Source: Bacteroidales bacterium
GTDB taxonomy: Bacteria; Bacteroidota; Bacteroidia; Bacteroidales; JAIOZK01
Assembly (NCBI GenBank): GCA_021738625.1
Contig: JAIPBS010000011.1
Location: 1 to 64,000, forward strand
Direction: 5' to 3'
Length of the DNA: 64,000 bases
Under the pieces are notes generated by a model, which was not told the DNA's origin, ran no database searches, and saw only the letters and a program-made list of their open reading frames with translations. Positions 36,301 through 45,103 of this stretch are shown here, piece after piece (the first letter of the stretch is position 1; the number at the start of each line of letters is the position of its first letter). A program made the translations under genes and the position numbers.

Positions 36301-37652
36301 CTTACCGGGCCACGGAAGGTGGCGATCCAAAAGCCAATGACTGGAACCTGCCCGGCAACCCATGGGATCCTTTTGAAGATTATGAGAAGATTGCCGGAAG
36401 AACATGGGCCCCCTATAGCCTGACGGCCAGTGGTGATCAAAGCGCGATCGGCCCTTCTACGGGCGTGGCTGGTAATGTTTCTAAGATCGAATCCAAACTG
36501 GAATACCTGAGCAGTGTAGATATTGTGATGACACCCGATAAAGACAAATGGAGCAGGGCCGTTGTTCTTGAAATGAGTGCTGATCCGGTACTGGCACAAC
36601 CCTATCCCGATGGTCGCCCGGTGGAACGTTTCTACATTCGGGCCGGGCAATCCGTTGATAAGGATGGTAATCCGGCTCCGGTTGGAAGCGGATCAAGCGA
36701 CAATCCGGAAGATCCGAACTATATCAGTGAAACCGGAATGGGATGGTTCCCGGGCTATGCCATTAACCTCGAAACAGGTGAACGTCTCAATATTATGTAT
36801 GGTGAAGATTCCTGGTTGGTTGGACAAAACGGACGTGATATGATGTTTAATCCGACCAGCAGAGACCTGGACGTTGACGAACTATCCGATCCGAATCTTT
36901 ACAATCCCGTTAACGGCGATATTCTCTTCGGAGGCAAACATTTCGTTTACATATGGGGTAGCAATACCATCACCAGGGTATGGCCACAAATTGGCGCCAG
37001 GTTCAGCTTTACCAGCCCGCCTTATGATGCAAGTAAATGGGCAAGAACTGTACTTGACACATTGCATGCAGAAGGTGTCCCATCTTACTACCCGCAGATC
37101 GCAAGTATTGCTTATGCAAATATTATGTATGTTGGTATGCCGATGGGTGTTGAAGGCCAGGAGTGGTTGTCGAATGATGCTACTGTCAAAATCAGGATAT
37201 CGAAACCATATAGCAGATACAAGTCACAACCTGTTTCAGGTGAGGAAGTGACAGCTGATAACAACTTTTATCCTATGTACAATTTCTCAACCGAAGGCAT
37301 TTTCACAAAGGAAAATGTGCCCAGTGTTGCAGAATCGGATCTGGATCTTATCAATGTGGTTCCCAATCCTTATTATGCATATTCAGGTTATGAAAACAAC
37401 TCACTGGATAACCGGGTACGGATCATCAATCTGCCTGAGAGATGTACGGTAACCATATACAATGTGAAAGGTACCTTGATACGCCAGTATAAAAAAGACA
37501 GCCCGATACCATTCATCGATTGGGATTTGAAGAACTTTGCCGGTGTTCCGATCGCAGGAGGCGTTTACATGATGCATGTGGAAGCCGACGCGGGAGAGCG
37601 GGTAATTAAATGGTTTGGTTCATTAAGAACCCCGGATCTGAATATTTTCTAA
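33354..37652 (+). CDS. Giant secreted protein with C-terminal T9SS-like sorting segment
   Basis: 1432 residues; ATG at 33354, with another in-frame ATG at 33378 closer to the signal peptide (MKRITHKLILLILGLLL). The passenger is rich in Trp, Tyr, Asp and Gly (GGDMWWDLPGGVGSQYF, DNDGDAIYDPYNGDYPYYD), with a calcium-binding look. The C-terminus has NVVPNPYYAYSGYE, RVRIINLPERCTVTIYNVKG, then GVPIAGGVYMMHVE and a WFGSLR end, which fits a variant of the type A sorting domain. No enzyme family was recognised. It lies 18 bases after the receptor and 35 before the PorV/PorQ-like gene, so all three should be co-expressed. Confidence 0.8.
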   Translation: MMIKNISVMKRITHKLILLILGLLLINPVFSERFVGAKKQVNKYKNTTAGCSPASSFRFLDINNVRARINTGGDMWWDLPGGVGSQYFVPKEGTATSLFSGSLWIGGLDINDQLKLAAVRYRQIGNDYWTGPLTVDGTAAVDEATCAKYDQHFLMNREMVDEYLAWWSSDNPAEEFPDYVIPDEILDWPAHGNEALNQSFYLAPFKDNDGDAIYDPYNGDYPYYDIDNSLCPLNRQLNPEDPPARTYEEIYTDYDVKLFGSILSDQVIKGDQTLWWVFNDKGNFHSETEGAAIGLEIRAQAFAFSTNDEINNMTFYSYEIINRSTFELTNTFFSPWVDTDLGYAWDDYVGCDVDRGLGYCYNGTAVDGNSEPEAYGDQPPAVGVDFFQGPYIDADGVDNPKFTGDCSIINSPNENDQMAINGINFGNNIIDDERYGMRRFVYHNNSGGPQGDPRYAPEYYNYLRGFWKDNTRMLYGGNAHTNSGALGPECDFMFPGDSDPCNWGTDGVQPNGGYNQNGNYWTEENVGNNPSDRRFMQSAGPFTLKSGAVNYITVGIPWARATTGGPWASVELLRSVDDKCQKLFENCFKVLDGPDAPDMTIIERDRELIVLLSNSKTSNNFKEEYNEYDNRIPQPIDPDLPRNDSTYKFEGYQIYQLKDPTVSVESLHDPDKARLVAQFDKKNGVTTLINYYKNQTYGILEPVVEAEGGDNGISHSFKLTEDAFASGDNQLVNYKQYYYLGIAYAYNEFKPYNPQSPTGLDGQKEPYLAGRKNIKTYTGIPHKALNGTVTQSDYGDQPKTIRLEGQGNGGMNLELTEETVQEILSKKPAGSINDQGDPIEFGDPEYPIAYEPVYKIGHGPVNIKVVDPLNVEEGDYILKFTDIVHPEGDSIRINTARWQLIDQQTGEIYNSDTTIKLKYEQLLLDLGLSVSVYQVLPPGDTFAVNNGFLDAQVKYADSSRQWLSGIPDNDVPTSPQNWIRSGTYRATEGGDPKANDWNLPGNPWDPFEDYEKIAGRTWAPYSLTASGDQSAIGPSTGVAGNVSKIESKLEYLSSVDIVMTPDKDKWSRAVVLEMSADPVLAQPYPDGRPVERFYIRAGQSVDKDGNPAPVGSGSSDNPEDPNYISETGMGWFPGYAINLETGERLNIMYGEDSWLVGQNGRDMMFNPTSRDLDVDELSDPNLYNPVNGDILFGGKHFVYIWGSNTITRVWPQIGARFSFTSPPYDASKWARTVLDTLHAEGVPSYYPQIASIAYANIMYVGMPMGVEGQEWLSNDATVKIRISKPYSRYKSQPVSGEEVTADNNFYPMYNFSTEGIFTKENVPSVAESDLDLINVVPNPYYAYSGYENNSLDNRVRIINLPERCTVTIYNVKGTLIRQYKKDSPIPFIDWDLKNFAGVPIAGGVYMMHVEADAGERVIKWFGSLRTPDLNIF

Positions 37653-37687
37653 AACGACGAATTGATAACAATAAAAAAGTATAAGGC

Positions 37688-38755
37688 ATGAAGAACTTTT
37701 ATAAATATTTATTGATAGTTTGCCTGATCGGATTACTCACTACTGAGGTTGAAATGATGCAGGCCGGAAATAAGGACAGATCCGGACAGGCAGGGGCCAG
37801 CGAGCTCCTGTTGAATCCCTGGGCCAGAAGCTCCGGCTGGGGTAGTGTTAATATTGCCGGTGTGCGTGGCATTGAAGGGATGTATATCAATGTAGCAGGT
37901 GTGGCTTTCACCGAGGGTACCGAAATCGCTTTTACGCATACCGATTGGCTAAAGGGCGCCGATATCAACATCTATTCTTTTGGTTTTAGCCAGAAGATGG
38001 GTGAGTCGGGTGCACTCGGCCTTGCCGTTATGTCGATGAACTTCGGCGACATACCCATCACTACCTACGATCTGCCGGAAGGTGGGATCGGTAATTTCAG
38101 CCCGAGTTATCTCAATGTGAATGTTGCCTATTCGCACATATTCTCCAATAGTATCTACGGAGGTATTAACCTAAAGATCATATCCGAGTCTGTTTCGGAT
38201 ATGAGTGCTCAGGGAATAGCTATTGACGCCGGTATACAGTACGTTACCGGTCCCCTGCAAAACATAAAATTCGGGATTGCACTGAAAAATGTCGGACCAA
38301 GTATGAAGTTCTCAGGCGATGGTTTATCACTTCAATCATTCATCCCGGGCCAAAACAATGCCTTCACTCTGGAACAACGCGTATCTGCCTTTGAATTGCC
38401 TGCGCAGTTGCTTATCGGCGGTGCCTATGATATTCATATGGAAGGAAGCAACAGGCTTACTCTTGCCGGTAGCTTCACCTCCAACTCATTCTCAAAAGAT
38501 CAATTTACACTTGGAGGTGAATTCAGTCTGAAAGAATATGTGATGCTAAGGGCTGGTTATACATATGAAGAAGGAATAACCGGTGATCTCGGCTCCGAAG
38601 AAAAAACCAACGTTTTCAAAGGTTTTAGCGCTGGTTTGAGCGTGCAGGTGCCGTTAAACAAAGAGGCTGGCACCAGGTTCGCCGTTGATTATTCGTTCAG
38701 GTCAACCGAACATTTCGACAATACACATAGCATTGGAGCTAAAATTTACTTGTAA
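37688..38755 (+). CDS. PorV/PorQ-family outer-membrane barrel protein
   Basis: 355 residues. Signal peptide; then the family opening GQAGASELLLNPWARSSGWG, in which PorV-like proteins name a list of strains of 'surface' repeats (GSVNIAGVRGIEGMYIN). Alternating beta strands continue to a C-terminal GAKIYL. PorV is the T9SS shuttle that receives CTD cargo at the translocon and PorQ a related partner. A copy dedicated to the adjacent giant secreted protein is plausible but not shown. It ends the three-gene operon and is followed by a strong terminator. Confidence 0.85.
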   Translation: MKNFYKYLLIVCLIGLLTTEVEMMQAGNKDRSGQAGASELLLNPWARSSGWGSVNIAGVRGIEGMYINVAGVAFTEGTEIAFTHTDWLKGADINIYSFGFSQKMGESGALGLAVMSMNFGDIPITTYDLPEGGIGNFSPSYLNVNVAYSHIFSNSIYGGINLKIISESVSDMSAQGIAIDAGIQYVTGPLQNIKFGIALKNVGPSMKFSGDGLSLQSFIPGQNNAFTLEQRVSAFELPAQLLIGGAYDIHMEGSNRLTLAGSFTSNSFSKDQFTLGGEFSLKEYVMLRAGYTYEEGITGDLGSEEKTNVFKGFSAGLSVQVPLNKEAGTRFAVDYSFRSTEHFDNTHSIGAKIYL

Positions 38756-38780
38756 AACAGCTTCATTTGTTATATATTTG
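38749..38780 (+). promoter_or_regulatory. Probable greA promoter, upstream of the terminator hairpin
   Basis: CTTG (38749-38752), 20 bases, then a perfect TATATTTG (38773-38780). Transcription would start near 38786 and pass through the hairpin at 38819 before reaching greA, so the leader would contain an attenuator-like element. The alternative is a second greA promoter after the hairpin, which I do not see. Confidence 0.35.
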
Positions 38781-38818
38781 TAAGGCTTAAACAATTAGAA
38801 CATTTTCGAAACGAAAAG

Positions 38819-38841
38819 GACCCTTTAGAAAGGGTCTTTTT
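38819..38841 (+). terminator. Intrinsic terminator
   Basis: GACCCTTT and AAAGGGTC around a short loop, followed by TTTTTCG: a classic hairpin with T-run, 63 bases after the PorV/PorQ-like gene. It closes the TonB-receptor operon and lies between the predicted greA promoter and greA. Confidence 0.8.
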
Positions 38842-38879
38842 CGCTTATTATATACCGTCAGGAAAGGAAATATCACAAA

Positions 38880-39356
38880 ATGGTACAAGTAAGGTATTAC
38901 ACAAAAGCGGGCTTGCAAAAGCTAATAGAAGAACTGGATCAAATGATACATGTTGAACGGCCCAAAATTTCCCAGCAAATTGCTGAAGCCAGGGATAAAG
39001 GTGATTTATCTGAAAATGCAGAATACGATGCAGCTAAGGATGCACAAGGGTTGCTTGAGCTCAAAATTTCGCGATTGCAGGAGATCGTCAGCAATGCCCG
39101 CATAATTGATGAATCCAAAATGGATAATACCAAAGTGCTTTTGCTGTCAACCGTTAAGCTGAAAAATCTTAACAATGAAACAACGATGGCATACACCCTG
39201 GTGCCAGAGAAAGAGGCAAACTTGAAGGAAAAGAAACTTTCTGTGAATTCGCCGATTGCCAAAGGACTACTTGGTAAAAAAGTAGGAGAGAAGGTCGATA
39301 TACAAGTGCCGGCTGGTACACAGACATTTGAAATCCTTGAAATCAGCAGAGCATAA
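38880..39356 (+). CDS. greA: Transcription elongation factor GreA
   Basis: 158 residues, full length. N-terminal coiled-coil finger with ELDQMIHVERPKISQQIAEA and the tip DKGDLSENAEYDAAKDAQ, which holds the acidic residues (DLSENAEY) that place Mg2+ for RNA cleavage in backtracked polymerase. C-terminal FKBP-like domain with INNE/TYTLVPEKEA-type strands and SPIAKGLLGKKVGEKVDIQVP. Twelve bases separate it from the HIT gene, the common greA-HIT pairing in Bacteroidetes. Confidence 0.97.
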   Translation: MVQVRYYTKAGLQKLIEELDQMIHVERPKISQQIAEARDKGDLSENAEYDAAKDAQGLLELKISRLQEIVSNARIIDESKMDNTKVLLLSTVKLKNLNNETTMAYTLVPEKEANLKEKKLSVNSPIAKGLLGKKVGEKVDIQVPAGTQTFEILEISRA

Positions 39357-39368
39357 AATTTAGCAGTT

Positions 39369-39776
39369 ATGGCAAGCATATTCACCAAAATCATAAAAGG
39401 CGAGATCCCTTCATATAAAATCGCGGAAAATGATCAGTGTTTTGCATTTTTGGATATCAATCCACTGGCGAAGGGACATACTCTGGTTGTTCCTAAAAAA
39501 GAAATCGACTATCTGTTTGATGTGGAAGATGAACTTTACAGGTTGCTTTTCACCTTTTCGAAACAGGTAGCCAAAGCCATTGAAAAAGTAATACCCTGTG
39601 AGCGCGTCGGAATTGCGGTGCTGGGTCTTGAAGTGCCTCATGCCCACATACATTTGATACCCATTAACTCTATTTATGATATTGAATTCTCCAGACCCAA
39701 GCTCAAGCTATCGGAAGAAGAGTTTAAAGATATTGCCTCCGGGATCAGGCAGGAGTATGAAAAGATCAATCAATAA
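39369..39776 (+). CDS. HIT-family nucleotide hydrolase/transferase
   Basis: 135 residues with SIFTKIIKGEIPSYKI at the start, FLDINPLAKGHTLVVPK in the middle and the histidine triad HAHIHL near residue 96, of Hint type. It should hydrolyse nucleotide phosphoramidates or related adenylates. Forms an operon with greA. Its stop overlaps the convergent purF end by seven bases (39770-39776). Confidence 0.93.
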   Translation: MASIFTKIIKGEIPSYKIAENDQCFAFLDINPLAKGHTLVVPKKEIDYLFDVEDELYRLLFTFSKQVAKAIEKVIPCERVGIAVLGLEVPHAHIHLIPINSIYDIEFSRPKLKLSEEEFKDIASGIRQEYEKINQ

Positions 39777-41671
39777 GCCCGTTCGTCTCTTCCTTCAATA
39801 TAGTTGATAAACGATCTGTTAACCACCCTGTTTCCGCCAGGCGTCGGATAATTCCCCGTAAAATACCAGTCCCCCTTATGTTCGGGAATTGCCTTGTGAA
39901 GATGTTCTATGCTTTGATAAACTATTTTTAGTTCCGCCTTGATTTCATTTGAGCGCAGCATCTCAGATATCTTATTGGAAATTTGCCCGGCAGTGAGAGG
40001 TTTGTAGATCATCTTGACAAGGTTACGCTGCTGGTCAATCGGAAGCTTTTCTTCTTCTTTTGCCAGTTTGTAAACTTCATTGATCACACTTGTTTGTCCA
40101 CCCTGCTTCAGCAACTCGATGGCAGCCCGGAAGGCGATGAAGTCGCTTAGTTTGGCCATGTCGATACCATAACAGTCGGGATACCTGATCTGAGGCGCAG
40201 AACTGGCTACGACAATCCTTTTGGGATTAAGCCGGTCGAGTATTCTGATAATGCTTTGGCGAAGGGTAGTACCCCTGACAATGGAATCATCCAGCACCAC
40301 CAGATTGTCCTGATGTGGCCGAACCGATCCATAGGTGATGTCATAAACGTGAGCCACCAGGTCTTCACGTTTCTGGTCCTGGGTGATAAAAGTTCTGAGT
40401 TTTACGTCTTTTACTGCAACTTCCTCAACCCTGGGTTTAAGTTCCAGTATTTTATCGATCTTTTTCTTAATAGGATCTTTGCCCAGTTCAAGCAGTTTGT
40501 CGGATTTGATCTGATCGCAGAAATTATGTAATTCCTCTACCATTCCTCTGAAAGCCACGGATGCGGTATTGGGAATATAGGAAAACACCGTATTTTCAAG
40601 GTCGTGGTCGATGGCTTGTAAAACATAAGGAGTCAATAGTTTGCCAAGCGACTTACGCTCGGTATAAATCTCTTTATCACTACCTCTTGAAAAATAAATG
40701 CGTTCAAATGAGCAGGAACGTTTTTCCTTGGGTTTTTTGCATTGATATTCACCGCTGTTACCATTTTTTTTGATGATGAGCGCATGGCCGGGTTTCAATT
40801 CTTTAACCCCGTCGAATTCCACGTTTAATGCAGTTTGAATAACAGCCCTTTCTGACGCAGCCACAATAATTTCATCGTCACGGTAATAGTAAGCCGGACG
40901 GATGCCGCATTCGTCGCGCATCACAAACGCATCTCCATGACCGATCATGCCTGCAATAACATAACCTCCGTCCCAATGCTCGCAGGAGTCTGTAAGGATT
41001 TTTTGCAGGTTCAGATCTTTGGCGATCTTGTAAGAAATTTTCTGCTTGCTGAAGCCTTCCTTTCTGAATTTTTGGTACAGCCTTTCATTCTCTTCATCCA
41101 GAAAATGGCCGATCTTTTCCAGTATGGTGAGGGTGTCGGAAGTTTCAACCGGATATTGGCCAAGCTCGATCAGCTTTTCGAAAAGCTCCTCTACATTGGT
41201 CATATTGAAATTTCCTGCCAGAACCAGGTTTCGCGTCATCCAGTTGTTTTTACGTGCTACCGGATGCAGGTTGGAAGTTTTATTCAATCCATATGTACCA
41301 TAGCGCAAATGCCCCAGGAATAATTCCGCGGAAAAATCAAAATTTTCGCGCAACCAGCCAATATCGTTCAGTCGGGTTTTGTTATACGATTCAATATGGT
41401 TGAGTTTCTGATAGATTTTGTTGAAGATATCGGTAATGGGTGAAGTTGCTTTGGATCTAACCCTTGATATGTATTTGGTGCCCGGTTCCAGATCGTATTT
41501 AATAGAAGCTATTCCGGCGCCATCCTGACCGCGGTTATGCTGTTTTTGCATGAGCAGGTGCAACTTGTTGAGCCCATACAAAGCTGTTCCGTATTTGCCG
41601 TAATAATGCTCCAGCGGTTTTAGCAGGCGAACCAGGGCGATGCCACATTCATGATTCAGGAAGTCACTCAT
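39770..41671 (-). CDS. purF: Amidophosphoribosyltransferase (long Bacteroidetes type)
   Basis: 633 residues from ATG 41671. The frame continues to 41695, but a -7 element TACCTTTG on the minus strand (41700-41693) shows that the ATG is the start. Glutamine amidotransferase domain with ECGIALVR (Cys9, nucleophile after processing), QHNRGQDGAGIAS, FLGHLRYGTYG; PRPP domain with VVLDDSIVRGTT, the PRPP-binding loop, and IRYPDCYGIDM. It catalyses the first step of purine synthesis. It is over 120 residues longer than the E. coli enzyme, with an insertion around 370-440, as in other Bacteroidetes. Divergent from the dipeptidase gene. Confidence 0.88.
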   Translation of the reverse strand: MSDFLNHECGIALVRLLKPLEHYYGKYGTALYGLNKLHLLMQKQHNRGQDGAGIASIKYDLEPGTKYISRVRSKATSPITDIFNKIYQKLNHIESYNKTRLNDIGWLRENFDFSAELFLGHLRYGTYGLNKTSNLHPVARKNNWMTRNLVLAGNFNMTNVEELFEKLIELGQYPVETSDTLTILEKIGHFLDEENERLYQKFRKEGFSKQKISYKIAKDLNLQKILTDSCEHWDGGYVIAGMIGHGDAFVMRDECGIRPAYYYRDDEIIVAASERAVIQTALNVEFDGVKELKPGHALIIKKNGNSGEYQCKKPKEKRSCSFERIYFSRGSDKEIYTERKSLGKLLTPYVLQAIDHDLENTVFSYIPNTASVAFRGMVEELHNFCDQIKSDKLLELGKDPIKKKIDKILELKPRVEEVAVKDVKLRTFITQDQKREDLVAHVYDITYGSVRPHQDNLVVLDDSIVRGTTLRQSIIRILDRLNPKRIVVASSAPQIRYPDCYGIDMAKLSDFIAFRAAIELLKQGGQTSVINEVYKLAKEEEKLPIDQQRNLVKMIYKPLTAGQISNKISEMLRSNEIKAELKIVYQSIEHLHKAIPEHKGDWYFTGNYPTPGGNRVVNRSFINYIEGRDERAY

Positions 41672-41810
41672 CTTTAGTACTATTAATGATTGCAAAGGTA
41701 CGGCTTTATCAGCAACAATAAAGCATATGTTTTCCGGTATTTTAATCGATTCTACGAGGCTGTTTGCCTGAAATTCTTATTTTTGCTGGATTCCCAAAAA
41801 TGCAACGAAT

Positions 41811-43415
41811 ATGAAAAAACTGAATTCATTAAAAATTATTTCAAGTGTATTGATCATTTTTATCATTCCTGTTTTGACTTCCGCTCAGGACAAAAGCGAC
41901 TGGGAGGGTGGCGTACCCGACGGCTGCACTTCCATCACCGTTGGCAAGATGGCAACTGCCGATGGTTCGGTGATTACTTCGCATACCGATGACAGCCATC
42001 GAACTCGCTCATGGATAGACATTGTGCCGGCTAGGGATCATAAACCTGGCAGTACGGTTCCGATGTTCAAAAGGGTGGCCTGCGACAGTTTTGCCATGCC
42101 AACCTATTCGCATATCAAAATAGGGGAGATCCCACAGGTGGTTCATACCTACGGATATATAAATACAGCTTACCCTTGCATGAATGAACATCAGCTGGGC
42201 ATTGGCGAAAGCACGTTCGGAGGCAGGGAAAGCCTGCAATCCAACGAAGGCCTGATCGATTGCCAGAGGCTTTGCCAACTGATGCTCGAGCGATGCACCA
42301 CGGCCAGGCAGGCCCTCGAACTTACCCGTGAACTGACCAAAAAATACGGCTGGAACGACTATGGTGAATGCCTGACCATTTCCGATAAAAACGAAGTATG
42401 GCATTTGGAGATCGTGGGGCCCGGAAAAGGAAAAGCTGGAAGCATTTGGGTAGCTCAGCGCGTGCCGGATGATGAATTGTCGGTGAATGCCAATGCCAGC
42501 CGCATCATGGAGATCGATCTCAACAATCCCGATTATTTCATGGCATCTGAGAATATTTACGATATGGCCCTTGATTCGGGCTGGTGCAAAAGCAAGGAAG
42601 ATTTCCGCTTTGCCTATGCTTATGCCCCAAAAAGTCGTACTTCATTCGCTGCCCGCAGAAGAGAATGGCGTGTGTTTGATATGGTGGCCCCTTCGCTCAA
42701 ACTGGATCCCAATGCCGAAAATTTCCCCTTTTCAGTAAAACCCGATAAACCGGTCACCATGGAAAAGCTGGTCGATATTTTTGCTGATTACTACGAAGGC
42801 ACTCCTTTCGACATGACCAAAAACCTTACGGTTGAAGATGAAGACGGCCAATGTGTGGTTAGTCCCCTGGCCAACCCACAAATGCCTTACGATGAAAACA
42901 AACTGTTCGACATCAATGGAGGTTGGGGCTGGCGTGGCGAGCGCACCATTGCCCGATGGTACACCATGTATGCCACCATCATACAGAGCCGTGATTGGTT
43001 ACCGGATGCCGTTGGTGGCGTGGTTTGGCTTGCCATGGACAATGTGGCCACTTCCATCTACGTCCCTGTTTTTTGCAGCGTGACCGATCTTCACGAAGCC
43101 TACAAAACACCCGGCAGGCCCAATGGCTTTACCCGGGAATCAGCCTGGTGGGCATTTAATCGCATGAGTACCCTTGCACACCAGCGCTGGGGCGATATGC
43201 GCTACGATGTGGAAAAAGTCTGGAAACCTATGCAGGAAGAACTTTTTGAAAGTCAATCCGGGATTGATGAGGAGGCTGTTGAGTTGTTTGACAAAAAGCC
43301 CAAAAAGGCAATCGAATTCCTCACGGAATACAGCATGATGTGGGGAAATAAAGTGGTGGAAGAAGCATGGAAACTGGGCGACTTCCTGTGGACGAAATAC
43401 GATGAGAAGTTCTAA
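41811..43415 (+). CDS. C69-family dipeptidase
   Basis: 534 residues. Signal peptide (1-25) then GCTSITVGKMATADGSVITSHT, where Cys39 is the N-terminal nucleophile of the Ntn-type C69 (PepD-like) dipeptidases, probably exposed after cleavage. GIGESTFGG, YGECLTISDKNEVWHLEIVG and WGWRGERTIARW are family segments. Exported location suggests periplasmic cleavage of peptides. A -7 box TATTTTTG lies at 41778-41785. Seventeen bases separate it from the YfcC-type carrier, so peptide hydrolysis and uptake of products are likely linked. Confidence 0.9.
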   Translation: MKKLNSLKIISSVLIIFIIPVLTSAQDKSDWEGGVPDGCTSITVGKMATADGSVITSHTDDSHRTRSWIDIVPARDHKPGSTVPMFKRVACDSFAMPTYSHIKIGEIPQVVHTYGYINTAYPCMNEHQLGIGESTFGGRESLQSNEGLIDCQRLCQLMLERCTTARQALELTRELTKKYGWNDYGECLTISDKNEVWHLEIVGPGKGKAGSIWVAQRVPDDELSVNANASRIMEIDLNNPDYFMASENIYDMALDSGWCKSKEDFRFAYAYAPKSRTSFAARRREWRVFDMVAPSLKLDPNAENFPFSVKPDKPVTMEKLVDIFADYYEGTPFDMTKNLTVEDEDGQCVVSPLANPQMPYDENKLFDINGGWGWRGERTIARWYTMYATIIQSRDWLPDAVGGVVWLAMDNVATSIYVPVFCSVTDLHEAYKTPGRPNGFTRESAWWAFNRMSTLAHQRWGDMRYDVEKVWKPMQEELFESQSGIDEEAVELFDKKPKKAIEFLTEYSMMWGNKVVEEAWKLGDFLWTKYDEKF

Positions 43416-43432
43416 AGAATAAAATTCTGTTT

Positions 43433-45043
43433 ATGGCGAAAAAGAAGAAAATACCACACACCTATGTAATCATTTTTTCGATCATCATTTTTGCTGCCAT
43501 GCTTACCTGGGTGATTCCCGGCGGCTCTTTTCAAAGAGAACACATCGCCTTGCCCAGCGGAGCGGAACGAGAGGTGATCGTGCCCGGATCTTTTGAATTT
43601 ACACAAAGCGATCCGCAGACCTGGGAAGTGTTTTCAGCTTTGTATGACGCCTTTGTGGATCCTGAAAAGGCGGCCATTATTATTTTTATACTACTGATCG
43701 GCGGTGCATTCTGGATTATGAATGACAGCAAGGCAATCGACGTGGCCATCTTTTCTTTTTTAAAAAGAACCCGTAAGCTGGAGAAATACCGCTTTTTCAG
43801 AAAGCTGGGGGTGAACAACATCATCATGACTTTGATCATGTTGATGTTCAGTGTTTTCGGGGCGGTGTTCGGGATGAGTGAAGAAACCATCGCCTTCATC
43901 ATCATATTTGTCCCCCTGGCCATATCCATGGGTTACGACTCCATAGTTGGGGTGAGCCTGTGCTTTGTGGCCGCCGGCCTCGGTTTTGCCGGCGCCATGC
44001 TGAATCCCTTTACCATCGGGATTGCACAGGGCTTGTCGAGTGTGCCTATGTTTTCAGGTATTGAATACCGTTTTATTTGCTGGGTGATCATTAACATTGT
44101 GGGGATAACCTATGTGTTGCGCTATGCCGCCAAAGTGAGAAAGCGGCCCGAGAAATCACTGGTTTATGAAGAGGATAAATATTGGAGAGATAAGGCATCG
44201 GGCGATATAAAGGAAATCAATTATAAAACGCCTGCCGCGGCCTGGTTTACATTTGTGGCCATTCTTGCCGGATTGATCGCTTTTTCGGTTTTCTTTCCCC
44301 AATCAGAATTAAGCGTAGGCAACGATTCAGTGGTTCTGCCGATCATCCCGCTTTTAACCGGTTTGTATGTGGTCGTAAGCATTATCATGCTCAGAAGGTC
44401 GGCGCATTTTTTCGTTTTTAATTTGTTGATCTTTACCATTCTTTTTCTGATCGTGGGTGTGATGGGTTACGACTGGTACATCAAGGAGATCGCAACTTTG
44501 TTTTTCGTGATGGGGCTGGCCAGCGGTTTTGCCATGAGCAAATCCCCCAGCAAGATCACCGTGTTATTTCTGGATGGAGTGAAAGATATCATGTCGGCCG
44601 CTCTCATCGTAGGACTGGCAGGCGGTATTATCATCATCCTGAACAATGGAAATAACACTGACACCCTGCTTTATTATGCTTCAGAATCAATGAAAAACGT
44701 GGGACGTGTCGGGTCCATAGCGGTGATGTATGTAATCCAAACCCTGATCAACATCATCATTCCTTCGGGTTCGGCCAAGGCGGCGCTGACCATGCCGATC
44801 ATGGCTCCCTTCTCCGATCTGATCGGGATATCCCGGCAGTCAACAATCATGGCGTTTCAGTTTGGCGATGGGTTCACCAATATGATCACACCGACTTCAG
44901 GCGTGCTGATCGGTGTTTTGGGAGTGGCTAAAATTCCTTACGACAAATGGGTTAGATGGATCACACCGATCATGATCGTTTTGATCCTGCTGGGCTTTTT
45001 GTTGCTCATCCCGACCGTTACTATGGATCTTGAAGGATTTTAG
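43433..45043 (+). CDS. YfcC-family membrane carrier (C4-dicarboxylate/basic amino acid type)
   Basis: 536 residues, about 12 membrane helices. Family marks are TWVIPGGSFQRE near the start, the GAFWIMNDSKAIDVAI stretch, the FGMSEETIAFIIIFVPLAISMGYD repeat region, and LINIIIPSGSAKAALTMPIM with FGDGFTNMITPTSGVL in the second half, as in DcuC-like YfcC proteins. The substrate is probably an amino acid or dicarboxylate. In operon with the secreted C69 dipeptidase, which supports a role in taking up the products of peptide breakdown. Confidence 0.88.
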   Translation: MAKKKKIPHTYVIIFSIIIFAAMLTWVIPGGSFQREHIALPSGAEREVIVPGSFEFTQSDPQTWEVFSALYDAFVDPEKAAIIIFILLIGGAFWIMNDSKAIDVAIFSFLKRTRKLEKYRFFRKLGVNNIIMTLIMLMFSVFGAVFGMSEETIAFIIIFVPLAISMGYDSIVGVSLCFVAAGLGFAGAMLNPFTIGIAQGLSSVPMFSGIEYRFICWVIINIVGITYVLRYAAKVRKRPEKSLVYEEDKYWRDKASGDIKEINYKTPAAAWFTFVAILAGLIAFSVFFPQSELSVGNDSVVLPIIPLLTGLYVVVSIIMLRRSAHFFVFNLLIFTILFLIVGVMGYDWYIKEIATLFFVMGLASGFAMSKSPSKITVLFLDGVKDIMSAALIVGLAGGIIIILNNGNNTDTLLYYASESMKNVGRVGSIAVMYVIQTLINIIIPSGSAKAALTMPIMAPFSDLIGISRQSTIMAFQFGDGFTNMITPTSGVLIGVLGVAKIPYDKWVRWITPIMIVLILLGFLLLIPTVTMDLEGF

Positions 45044-45103
45044 GCGGTCAATCCGTTCCGGCTTCAGAAAGCTTTATTTTGACTTATCCGGGCGTAATGG
45101 ATG

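Noticed and set aside
41671-41695. Longer purF start at 41695
   Set aside because: The extra eight codons overlap a TACCTTTG -7 element, and the family begins with the ATG that sets Cys at residue 9.
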